From the NCBI RefSeq assembly GCF_947498825.1, contig NZ_CANMLV010000001.1, positions 662,653 through 726,652 on the forward strand: a stretch of 64,000 nucleotides of DNA, in the 5' to 3' direction. The position numbers and the translations under genes are program-made. Of the stretch, positions 56,842 through 64,000 are shown piece by piece. This DNA comes from an uncultured Cedecea sp. (GTDB taxonomy: Bacteria; Pseudomonadota; Gammaproteobacteria; Enterobacterales; Enterobacteriaceae). The notes under the pieces were generated by a model. It had not been told where the DNA came from. It saw only the letters and a list, made by a program, of their open reading frames with translations, and did not search any database. Each line of letters opens with the position of its first letter. Within the stretch, counting starts at the first letter, position 1.

Positions 56842-58488
56842 TTACGGCTGGAATTCAGTTTCAGCAGGTAAACTAGCAAGGATTTGGGGGAGTGCTTTTT
56901 GGAAGGCAGTAAAATCAGCAAAAATACGTTCCTCATTCAAAACATGAGGAATGATATTCATTGATTTCATCTCATTAACCTGGCAATCGGACAATCCCAC
57001 GATATAAACCTGAATACCAAGCTCCTGAATATCAGTCATCACGTCCTGCAAAGCATATAATCCCGACTGGTCCAAATATAAAACCCGCTCCATGCGTAAA
57101 ACCAGTATTTTGCCCTGGGTGATACCGGCAGCAGCCGCCCGAAATCCATAGACAAAGCCAAAAAACAACGGTCCTGTGACATGCTTTATCAGTAAACGTT
57201 GACGTAAAGGCTCGGGCAGCGCTATTTCATCAACCCACAACTCCTCTTCAGCAAACGTCAGAACGGTGTTTTTCTCTGAAACAGACGCCACTTTTGCCAT
57301 AAAAATAAGAGCCGCCATGACCATTCCCACCCCAACAGCGGTGACCATTCCGGCAAAAACAGTAAGAACAATCACCGTCAACATGACAAGCACGTCACTG
57401 CGTGGCGCGCGCAATAGATGAGCAAGACTGCGGTAGTCAATAATTCCTAACCCAGCCCCCACCAGGATCCCCGCCAGCACGGCATTCGGAATATATTGCA
57501 CAATGCCGGAAAGCCCGAGAAGTACCAGCAACAAAAAGAGTCCGTGGATAATACCAGAGGTACAGTGCCGCCCACCGGCACGAACATTAATCGCGGTACG
57601 GACAAATGCCCCGGCACCGGGTAAACCACCAAACAGAGCAGAAGTCATATTACCGATGCCCTGACCAATCAGTTCCTGATTACTTTTGTGCCGAGTTTTG
57701 GTGATATTATCGGCAACAAGTGAGGTGGTAAGTGAATCAATAGATCCGAGAAATGCAAGTTGCAAAGCGGCCCAAATAAGTAATTTAACCTCTGCCAGAG
57801 CAAAAACAGGCACCACAAAATGGGGTAATCCTGCGGGTATTTGACCAATTGTTGGGACACTTAAACCTGCAATAACGGCAAGTGTCGTCAGTCCAACCAG
57901 GGCGACCAGAGAAGCAGGTAATTTTTTAATAAAACGTGGCAAGACGAAAATAAGAATAATAGTAAGAGTTGCCAGTAATGCGGCTTCCGGGTTAAATCCA
58001 GAAGAAAGCGAACCCAGAGAAGAGATAATAATTACCGGATCGGAGGCCGGTGAAACCATACCCAGAAGCGGGAAAATCTGTTGGGTTAAAATAATAATGC
58101 CAATTCCTGTCATCAAGCCTGAAATAACGGGATAAGGCAGAAAACGAATAAACTGCCCTAAACGTAAAATACCAAATAACACCTGAAACAGGCCTGCCAG
58201 CAAAAAAACAGCCAGTACATTGGCGATATTAATTTCACCGGAAGGAAGTGTATGAGTGATAACAACCGTTGATGCAATCAAGGTCATGGGTGCTGTCGGA
58301 CCGGATATCTGGACAGGGGTGCCGCCAAATAAAGATGCCAGAATACCGACAATAACACCACCGTATAAACCCGCCTCTGCTCCCAAGCCAGAAGCGACCC
58401 CAAAAGCAAGGCAGAGAGGTAATGCAACCACTCCCGCGGTCAGGCCACCAAATAGATCACCACGTGTAATACAGAATCTCGCAAACAT
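56842..58488 (-). CDS. SulP-family inorganic anion transporter with STAS domain
   Basis: 548 residues, GGGAGA before ATG. SLC26/SulP fold: DLFGGLTAGVVALPLCLAFGVASG, GGTPVQISGPTAPMTLI, about 12-14 hydrophobic segments, GLPGAGAFVRTAINVRAGGR (residues ~295-315), and a C-terminal cytoplasmic STAS domain (~425-548, VLRMERVLYLDQSGLYALQDV). Likely carries bicarbonate, sulfate or a dicarboxylate; the substrate cannot be assigned. Absent from this locus in E. coli. Confidence 0.9.
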   Translation of the reverse strand: MFARFCITRGDLFGGLTAGVVALPLCLAFGVASGLGAEAGLYGGVIVGILASLFGGTPVQISGPTAPMTLIASTVVITHTLPSGEINIANVLAVFLLAGLFQVLFGILRLGQFIRFLPYPVISGLMTGIGIIILTQQIFPLLGMVSPASDPVIIISSLGSLSSGFNPEAALLATLTIILIFVLPRFIKKLPASLVALVGLTTLAVIAGLSVPTIGQIPAGLPHFVVPVFALAEVKLLIWAALQLAFLGSIDSLTTSLVADNITKTRHKSNQELIGQGIGNMTSALFGGLPGAGAFVRTAINVRAGGRHCTSGIIHGLFLLLVLLGLSGIVQYIPNAVLAGILVGAGLGIIDYRSLAHLLRAPRSDVLVMLTVIVLTVFAGMVTAVGVGMVMAALIFMAKVASVSEKNTVLTFAEEELWVDEIALPEPLRQRLLIKHVTGPLFFGFVYGFRAAAAGITQGKILVLRMERVLYLDQSGLYALQDVMTDIQELGIQVYIVGLSDCQVNEMKSMNIIPHVLNEERIFADFTAFQKALPQILASLPAETEFQP

Positions 58489-59464
58489 GACTATCTCCCA
58501 ACAGGTTTATAGATTGGTTGCAAAAAGGTATTGTCGGGTGGCACTTATTTTAAATAAACCTGATCTGGTCAGATACCCAATGCCGCAGCATAAAAAAGCC
58601 ATGTCAGAACCGGGTAAATAAGCTGTAACAGCAGACGAAAAGTGATAGCGGGATTCAAATCGTTCCGACAGCGCAGACTATTCTGCCAGGAATTGAACTG
58701 ATCCACATGATACCTGACGAACAGTATCAGCATCCGTGCGGGTTACCCCGGCGGAACAGTTTTCTCTGCTGGTTGCCTGAATACAGACACCACATCATTG
58801 TGCCAGCCGTCCGCCGTGAATACGGCAGACTTAAAACCTTTTTTACATTACTCGGTATTGAAATATTGTCAACAGCGTAATTTACTGGCGCTGTCAGTTA
58901 TTCAGAAAGGTACAATAAATTCCAGCTTTAGCTCTTTATTAACGTGAAAATTCATTTCGCGTTGAATTTTCTCTCAATACACCACGTTTAGCGGAAAAAA
59001 GCCACATTGATTATTTTAGAGAAAAAAACAGGGTATCCAAATAACAACACCAACTATTCTGGATGATAACATTCCGGCATCCCTCCCAGAACAATACTAT
59101 ATATAGCAGCAGAGAGCACAGTAAAATAAAGAGCAACCATCGCTCATGTTATATAGTAGATAATCATCAATCTACGCGTTCTTTTTATTTAAAACATTGA
59201 ATGCATCTTTAATAAAAACATTCTACCAGGAATAGAAAAAGTAAAGTTAAAAATAAAACCAAGACTGAAAAAACATAACAAACCATTGATTCCCTACGAT
59301 TTACTTTCGAAAGAAAATAAAAAAATATTGCTTATTTGAAACAGAAGCCTTGCATGCTATACACTCTCTTGTTTTCCCTCTTCCACTTACATTTGTCGTA
59401 ATAATACTGCTCAAATTACTCCAGCGTGCTGAGTGGTGCTTTCTTCTCCCTAAAATAAAAACCG
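58489..59464. other. Long intergenic region with an insertion-sequence fragment
   Basis: 976 bases between SulP and the ClbS-like gene. 58651-58780 is an IS6-family fragment (listed separately). The rest is AT-rich, notably 58900-59350. No other gene recognised. Confidence 0.5.
58651..58780 (+). pseudogene. C-terminal fragment of an IS6-family transposase
   Basis: In pieces with frameshifts: GFKSFR, then AQTILPGIELIHMI...EQYQHPCG, then in the next frame VTPAEQFSLLVA-stop. This is the conserved end of IS6/IS26-like DDE transposases (GFKSF..A..TI.GIEL.HMIRKGQ...L.PAEQF..LA). The catalytic domain and inverted repeats are not found. Confidence 0.75.
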
Positions 59465-59962
59465 TCAATTTAGCCATTTTCTAATACGACCTCGCGCATT
59501 AATATAGGGAGAGGATGTATTAAACTGTATCATTCGTCCTTTGGTCCATTTTTCATACCAGACTATTCCGTACAGCTCTTCGTCCGATCGACTTGTAATT
59601 TGCTCTACCAGTTCAGCTTTCACCAAAGTTAATTGTTCGGTTAATTCAGCCCAGCTTAAGTCTGCATAGTCCGCATAAAACTTCTCAGCCAGTAAACCGA
59701 GTTGATTCCATTTGAAACCTGTTTCAGGAAAGTCTACCGGGATACTCAAGTCATCCTGATGTAACCATTTCAGTACCAGCCGATTCCAGCCAATCAGATA
59801 GGACACCAGGCAACAGGGACTCATCTGCTTTCCCGCTACATGGCCAGGCATAGAATACTCATTAGCACGACTTTCAGGAACTCGTGCCAAGTCAGCGTTA
59901 AGCCTGTCGAAGGTAACGGAAATAGCTGATAATAATTCACTTTTTGATGTCGGTATCGCCAT
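59465..59962 (-). CDS. ClbS/DfsB-family four-helix-bundle protein
   Basis: 165 residues, AGGTG before ATG. Follows ClbS over its length: start PTSKSELLSAISVTFDRL, LVSYLIGWNRLVLKWLHQDD, FPETGFKWNQLGLLAEKFY, and DEELYGIVWYEKWTKGRMIQ FNTSSPY. ClbS is the cyclopropane hydrolase protecting colibactin producers from their own genotoxin; other members have unknown roles. No polyketide genes are nearby, so protection against a foreign or remote product is a hypothesis. Confidence 0.88.
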   Translation of the reverse strand: MAIPTSKSELLSAISVTFDRLNADLARVPESRANEYSMPGHVAGKQMSPCCLVSYLIGWNRLVLKWLHQDDLSIPVDFPETGFKWNQLGLLAEKFYADYADLSWAELTEQLTLVKAELVEQITSRSDEELYGIVWYEKWTKGRMIQFNTSSPYINARGRIRKWLN

Positions 59963-60126
59963 AGTAATTCACCTTTCTTATCGGATTTGAATGCCTGACA
60001 CACCACAAAGACAGAAAGAAATTTATGGCAATGTGGTCTTATCAATCTATACCCGCAAGTATATTATTGTGATTTGACGTAAAGCAGATTACCGCTAAAA
60101 AACCGTTTTTCTTAAAAGGAAATACC

Positions 60127-60552
60127 ATGCGCCAGAGGACGATTGTTTGCCCGATAATTCAGAATAATGGGGCCTATTTACTGTGTAAAATGGCCGATGA
60201 CAGAGGCGTTTTCCCTGGCCAATGGGCGTTACCTGGTGGCGGAATGGAGACAGGCGAAACCATGGAACAAGCCCTAAGACGTGAAATAAGCGAAGAACTG
60301 GGAGATAAGCTTGCTATAACCCGCATCACACCATGGCGCTTTAGGGATGACACACGAGTCAAAACCTATGCGGATAAACCCGCGGAAGAAATTTATATGA
60401 TTTATCTGATCTTTGACTGCCAGAGTGCAAACCGTGAGGTTACTTTTAATGAAGAGTTTCAAGAAATAGCCTGGGTTTTACCCGAAGACCTTAAAACGAT
60501 GAACTTAAATCAGGCTACTCGTGTTACCTTCACCGAGAAAGGACTCATCTAA
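60127..60552 (+). CDS. nudI: Nucleoside triphosphatase NudI (Nudix)
   Basis: 141 residues. [20 protein letters not shown] and [27 protein letters not shown] (the Nudix box GX5EX7REUXEEXGU) match E. coli NudI closely, as does [22 protein letters not shown]. Hydrolyses pyrimidine deoxynucleoside triphosphates. Convergent with aroG; this neighbourhood differs from E. coli. Confidence 0.93.
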   Translation: MRQRTIVCPIIQNNGAYLLCKMADDRGVFPGQWALPGGGMETGETMEQALRREISEELGDKLAITRITPWRFRDDTRVKTYADKPAEEIYMIYLIFDCQSANREVTFNEEFQEIAWVLPEDLKTMNLNQATRVTFTEKGLI

Positions 60553-60556
60553 TTTG

Positions 60557-60588
60557 AGACTCTCCCAGGAACAAAACAGGGAGAGTCT
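60557..60588. terminator. Hairpin between nudI and aroG
   Basis: Perfect ten-bp stem AGACTCTCCC / GGGAGAGTCT with a 12-base loop between convergent genes; U-tracts weak on both sides. Confidence 0.75.
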
Positions 60589-60606
60589 GATACGCGTCAC
60601 TGCTGA

Positions 60607-61659
60607 TTAACTACGGCGAGCTTTCACCGCAGCAGCCAGCTGGCGTAATACCACTTCGGTGTCTTCCCAGCCAATACAGGCATCGGTCACACTCTTGCCA
60701 TAAACCAGAGGCTCACCACTTTCGAGGCTCTGATTACCCTCTACCAGATGGCTTTCAATCATGACGCCAACAATCGCCTTCTCACCCGTCGCAACCTGCT
60801 GACAAACATCGTCGCAAACAGTTAATTGTTTTTTGAATTGCTTACTGCTGTTAGCGTGGCTGAAATCAATCATCACCAGCGGAGCAAGACCCGCCTTAAC
60901 CAGACCTTCTTTCACTTCAGCGACATGTTTTGCACTGTAGTTTGGCTCTTTACCACCGCGCAGAATGATATGACAGTCTTCATTACCACTGGTATTTACA
61001 ATGGCAGAGTGACCCCATTTGGTTACTGACAGGAAGCAATGAGGTGCGCTGGCAGCGTTAATCGCATCGATAGCGACTTTAATGGTGCCATCAGTACCAT
61101 TTTTAAAACCTACCGGGCAGGACAGACCAGAAGCCAGCTCACGGTGAACCTGAGATTCCGTGGTGCGGGCGCCAATCGCTCCCCAGCTCATCAAGTCAGC
61201 GAGATACTGCGGGGTAATCATATCCAGAAACTCACCCGCTGCCGGCAAACCACTATCATTGATTTCAAGCAGTAGCTGACGAGCAACACGCAAGCCGTCA
61301 TTGATTTGATAGCTGTTATCCATGTGCGGATCGTTGATAAGCCCTTTCCAGCCCACAGTCGTACGTGGTTTTTCAAAATAAACCCGCATCACAACTTCTA
61401 AAGAGTCTTTTAGTTCTTCACGTATTGCCAGTAAGCGAGCAGCGTACTCTTTCGCCGCTTTAGTATCATGAATAGAACAAGGGCCAATGACGACCAGCAG
61501 ACGGTCATCTTTGCCATTAAGAATATTGTGAATAGCACTACGCGCCCTGGAAACAGTTAAAGCCGATTTTTCCGTCGCCGGGAATTTTTCCAGTAAAGCA
61601 ACCGGAGGCAGGAGTTCATTGATTTCTTTAATACGTAAATCGTCGTTCTGATAATTCAT
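60607..61659 (-). CDS. aroG: 3-deoxy-7-phosphoheptulonate synthase AroG (Phe-type)
   Basis: 350 residues from ATG 61659 (MNYQNDDLRIKEINELLPPV), matching E. coli AroG; the longer frame is not conserved. First step of aromatic amino-acid synthesis: condenses PEP and erythrose-4-phosphate. KPRTTVGWKGLINDPHMDNS, GAIGARTTESQVHRELASGL, GFKNGTDG, and DFSHANSSKQ. Preceded by a TyrR box. Confidence 0.97.
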   Translation of the reverse strand: MNYQNDDLRIKEINELLPPVALLEKFPATEKSALTVSRARSAIHNILNGKDDRLLVVIGPCSIHDTKAAKEYAARLLAIREELKDSLEVVMRVYFEKPRTTVGWKGLINDPHMDNSYQINDGLRVARQLLLEINDSGLPAAGEFLDMITPQYLADLMSWGAIGARTTESQVHRELASGLSCPVGFKNGTDGTIKVAIDAINAASAPHCFLSVTKWGHSAIVNTSGNEDCHIILRGGKEPNYSAKHVAEVKEGLVKAGLAPLVMIDFSHANSSKQFKKQLTVCDDVCQQVATGEKAIVGVMIESHLVEGNQSLESGEPLVYGKSVTDACIGWEDTEVVLRQLAAAVKARRS

Positions 61660-61728
61660 AATAATTCCGTCGGAGTTCTGGGACATTGCTTCATTGCAGT
61701 ATCTTCAATCTAACGCGCAGCGCTGAGT

Positions 61729-61748
61729 GTGTAAAAGGGAATTTACAC
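61729..61748 (-). promoter_or_regulatory. TyrR box upstream of aroG
   Basis: GTGTAAA-AGGGAA-TTTACAC: perfect TGTAAA-N6-TTTACA core, 70-90 bases before the aroG ATG. Fits known TyrR repression of aroG in E. coli. Confidence 0.9.
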
Positions 61749-61850
61749 CCAAGAGGGAATATTTTTTATCCGCTCTGGCTGCATGACATGGGATAAACAT
61801 GACCTATGAAAGGAATCTCAATGATTCTGCAAAATCTGACAGAAACTCCT

Positions 61851-61883
61851 CAGTCTCGCCCGTTCTTTGACAGGGCGAGACTG
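61851..61883 (-). terminator. Hairpin downstream of pnuC
   Basis: Perfect 11-bp GC-rich stem CAGTCTCGCCC / GGGCGAGACTG with 11-base loop, eight bases past the pnuC stop. No strong U-tract. Confidence 0.7.
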
Positions 61884-61890
61884 ACAGAGA

Positions 61891-62607
61891 TTAAGAAAGT
61901 ATCCGTGAACCACGCTGGCGGGCACTTCTACTCCACATGCGGCCTCCGTTTACCGCAACAAACATCAGCAGCAGATATTCAAGCGACATCGCGTAGACAC
62001 CCTGCAGGGCGAAAATAACGATACTTATCATGTTCACTATCACCCACAGAATCCAGTTCTCCACATATTTGCGTGTCATCAGGATCATAGCGGCTATCGA
62101 CAGTACCATCATGCAGGAGTCCCAGAATGGGAAGGCATCAGGCTCCAGTACCGGTTGTGTCACATTCATTCCCAGACTCTGCATAACAGAAACGGCTACC
62201 TGAGTCAGAAAAGCAAAAACAGGGTCGATGTAGACAGTCATCAGGCCAATGGCGATAACAATAGCGACCAACCAGCCTAAGGCTTTCGGTAGGGTTAACC
62301 AGCGAACCTGTAATGCAGCCTGATTATCATTACCTTGCCGGGACCAGGCGTACCAACCATAAAGATTGGCAGCAAAGAAAAATAGCTGCAGCAGTAAACT
62401 GGCATACAGTTGGATCTGGAAGAAGATGATCGCGAATAGAGTCACGTTAATTAACCCAAAAGCGTAGTTACTGATTTTCTCCAGACTGGCCAGCCAGATA
62501 CATAATAATCCAGCCACTGTGCCTATCGCTTCGATCCATGATAAATCATACCCTCCCGACCCAATTGGGATGTGCACAAGTATGTTCTGTGTACTAAGAA
62601 AATCCAT
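61891..62607 (-). CDS. pnuC: Nicotinamide riboside transporter PnuC
   Basis: 238 residues. Seven hydrophobic segments; the family signature includes EAIGTVAGLLCIWLASLEKIS NYAFGLINV and the WILWVIVNMISI...GVYAMSLEYLLLMFVAVNG half. Facilitates nicotinamide riboside uptake, trapped by cytoplasmic phosphorylation. Follows nadA with a 21-base gap, as in E. coli, so it is probably under the same NadR control. Confidence 0.96.
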   Translation of the reverse strand: MDFLSTQNILVHIPIGSGGYDLSWIEAIGTVAGLLCIWLASLEKISNYAFGLINVTLFAIIFFQIQLYASLLLQLFFFAANLYGWYAWSRQGNDNQAALQVRWLTLPKALGWLVAIVIAIGLMTVYIDPVFAFLTQVAVSVMQSLGMNVTQPVLEPDAFPFWDSCMMVLSIAAMILMTRKYVENWILWVIVNMISIVIFALQGVYAMSLEYLLLMFVAVNGGRMWSRSARQRGSRILS

Positions 62608-62628
62608 AATTTCCTCAATGCGTAATGA

Positions 62629-63690
62629 TTACGCGTTACCTTTTACAGAAAGACGCAGCTCGGCTGCAAAATTCAGCATGCGATTTAACGGCAGCAAGGC
62701 CTTTTCTCGCAGCTGTGGATCAACATGTATTTCGTGCTCCATCCCTCCCGTCTCCAGGCTGTCAGAGATGGCTTTAAGCCCGTTCATGGCCATCCATGGA
62801 CAATGTGCGCAGCTTCGACAGGTTGCTCCTTCTCCTGCGGTCGGTGCTTCCAGTAATATTTTTTCAGGGCATTCCTGCTGCATGCGATAAAAGATACCGC
62901 GATCTGTTGCCACAATAAGCCGCTGATGAGGCAATGTTTTTGCCGCATGAATCAATTGGCTGGTGGAACCTACTGCATCAGCAAGCGCGACAATAGACTG
63001 AGGCGATTCCGGATGTACCAGCACAGCTGCATCAGGATAGAGTGCTTTCATCGTGACTAAAGCTTGCGTTTTAAACTCATCATGCACGATACAAGTACTT
63101 TGCCAGCACAGCACATCAGCCCCAGTCTGCTGCTGTACATAGTTACCCAAGTGGCGGTCTGGTGCCCAAATAATTTTTTGTCCCAGGCTATCGAGATGCT
63201 CAATTAACTCAACCGCAATGCTTGATGTCACAACCCAATCAGCACGCGCTTTTACTGCCGCTGAAGTATTAGCGTAGACCACAACAGTACGGTCCGGGTG
63301 TTTATCACAAAATGCGTTAAATGCGTCTATCGGGCAACCCAAGTCCAGGGAGCACTCTGCCTGCAAGGTTGGCATCAGAATCGTTTTTTCAGGACTGAGA
63401 ATTTTTGCGGTTTCCCCCATAAAACGCACACCGGCTACCAACAAAGTTGAAGCCCTGTGCGCCGCACCAAAGCGAGCCATCTCAAGTGAATCAGAGATAC
63501 ATCCGCCGGTTTCTTCTGCCAGTGACTGAATTTCAGGGTCGGTATAGTAATGTGCAACCATCACTGCATTACGTTCTTTTAGTAAACGTTTTATTTTTTG
63601 ACGATAAAACTGTTTTTCGTCCAGGCTGAGCACGGCTGGTTTAGGTGGAAAAGGATAGATCCCGATTTCTGGTTCGAACATTGCTGACAT
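62629..63690 (-). CDS. nadA: Quinolinate synthase NadA
   Basis: 353 residues from ATG 63690 ([18 protein letters not shown]), matching E. coli; upstream extension not conserved and it covers the NadR box. [4Fe-4S] enzyme making quinolinate from iminoaspartate and DHAP. Cluster cysteines are in [22 protein letters not shown] and [28 protein letters not shown] and [10 protein letters not shown] are conserved. Confidence 0.97.
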   Translation of the reverse strand: MSAMFEPEIGIYPFPPKPAVLSLDEKQFYRQKIKRLLKERNAVMVAHYYTDPEIQSLAEETGGCISDSLEMARFGAAHRASTLLVAGVRFMGETAKILSPEKTILMPTLQAECSLDLGCPIDAFNAFCDKHPDRTVVVYANTSAAVKARADWVVTSSIAVELIEHLDSLGQKIIWAPDRHLGNYVQQQTGADVLCWQSTCIVHDEFKTQALVTMKALYPDAAVLVHPESPQSIVALADAVGSTSQLIHAAKTLPHQRLIVATDRGIFYRMQQECPEKILLEAPTAGEGATCRSCAHCPWMAMNGLKAISDSLETGGMEHEIHVDPQLREKALLPLNRMLNFAAELRLSVKGNA

Positions 63691-63762
63691 AATATCATCT
63701 CGTTTTGCCGGCTTAACTAAATTCATCAGTTCGAGCCAGTTAATGCAATAAGACACCCGTTT

Positions 63763-63780
63763 TGTTTTGTATGCTAAACA
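63763..63780 (-). promoter_or_regulatory. NadR box upstream of nadA
   Basis: TGTTTT-GTATGC-TAAACA, one mismatch from TGTTTA-N6-TAAACA, 73-90 bases before the nadA start. Confidence 0.82.
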
Positions 63781-63872
63781 GTATGTAAAATTAAGCAACA
63801 TATTTTGTTACTTTTAAGGCAGGGAAAGACGATAACAAGAAGTAAATAGTCAGGGATGAGGATCGCAGACAG

Positions 63873-63890
63873 CAAAAAGGCGCCTTTCTA
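63873..63890 (-). terminator. Terminator of the upstream tRNA operon
   Basis: On the minus strand AGAAAGGCGCCTTTTTGC: a short GC palindrome AAAGGC/GCCTTT running into T residues, a few bases after the tRNA-like CCA end. Confidence 0.6.
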
Positions 63891-63893
63891 CAT

Positions 63894-64000
63894 TGGTGGG
63901 TCGTGCAGGATGACTCGGCCTGCGGCCTCGCCCTTCGGGTCGTTGCTGCGCAACGCTGTTACGCTGCGCTTCACCCGAACCTGCTGCAGGTTCGAACCCC
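63894..64000 (-). repeat. tRNA-Lys 3'-end copy and GC-rich tRNA-operon spacer at the window edge
   Basis: The minus strand carries ATCCTGCACGACCCACCA (63894-63911), identical to the end of enterobacterial tRNA-Lys including CCA. The bases before it (GCCGAGTC) are not a tRNA T-arm. A ~85-base GC-rich spacer with internal hairpins (GGCCTGCGGCC; GTTGCGCAGCAAC) separates it from GGTTCGAACC, a T-loop-like sequence, at the edge. I read this as a spacer bearing a duplicated tRNA 3' end, not a complete tRNA gene. Confidence 0.6.

Noticed and set aside
58256..58621. 121-codon plus-strand frame overlapping the start of the SulP gene
   Set aside because: Mostly antisense to SulP's first membrane segments; low-complexity Pro/Ala/Arg composition typical of a shadow.
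61806..62018. Plus-strand 70-codon frame upstream of aroG overlapping pnuC
   Set aside because: It spans the 11-bp hairpin and the 3' end of pnuC in antisense; sequence not protein-like.
63894..64000. Complete tRNA-Lys gene at the window end
   Set aside because: The CCA-terminal 18 bases match but the T-arm, anticodon arm and D-arm are not present next to them.
1..64000. CRISPR arrays and cas genes
   Set aside because: No regularly spaced direct repeats or Cas-like proteins were seen; the repeats found are single dispersed elements.

Overview
The window is chromosomal DNA from a member of the Enterobacterales outside the classical Escherichia/Salmonella group. Most genes have close E. coli counterparts in E. 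coli-like order. Base composition is moderate, with AT-rich accessory stretches. A dispersed intergenic repeat, with ends resembling TACCCGTCATACTTCAAG, and GC-rich spacers carrying copies of a tRNA 3' end suggest a Yersinia-, Serratia- or Budvicia-like lineage. That placement is inference.

Core layout. Block 1 (1-10 kb): 3' end of roxA, yohO, bglX, dld, pbpG, yohD and dusC. Block 2 (10.4-36 kb): rhlE, the ybhGFSR exporter, ybhQ, ybhL, moaEDCBA, yvcK and uvrB. Block 3 (37-64 kb): ybhC, pgl, ybhA, modCBA, acrZ, modE, modF, galE, galM, gpmA, nudI, aroG, pnuC, nadA and the edge of a tRNA operon. Blocks 2 and 3 follow the E. coli moa-bio-mod-gal-nadA segment, but the bio operon, galT, galK, zitB and cecR are missing from their usual places.

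Accessory insertions sit at the seams. (a) At 6.9-7.9 kb is a putative permuted papain-like cysteine hydrolase. (b) At 18-29 kb is an island with a calcineurin-like phosphoesterase, a TnpB remnant, a six-gene operon (RbsABC-like importer, MtnK, MtnA, class II aldolase) that looks like a 5-deoxyribose/DHAP-shunt operon with its own importer, a SorC-family regulator, and a remnant of a bacteriocin-type ABC exporter. (c) At 43.5-49 kb is a TRAP transporter/YiaK/YiaL-like/IclR cluster splitting modABC from acrZ-modE. (d) At 52.3-53.2 kb is a decayed N-acetylgalactosamine PTS operon. (e) At 56.8-60.5 kb are a SulP transporter, an IS6-family remnant, a ClbS/DfsB homologue and nudI.

The most unusual observation is that the cysteine hydrolase-like protein and the phosphoesterase, which have unrelated N-terminal catalytic domains, end in the same type of ~85-residue C-terminal domain. 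This suggests a shared delivery or binding module on two effector-like proteins.

Regulatory sites readable in the sequence include ModE boxes before modA and moaA, an FNR-like box and a molybdenum-cofactor riboswitch before moaA, a LexA box and DnaA boxes before uvrB, GalR operators at galE, a TyrR box before aroG, an NadR box before nadA, and a tandem operator before the deoxyribose-type operon.
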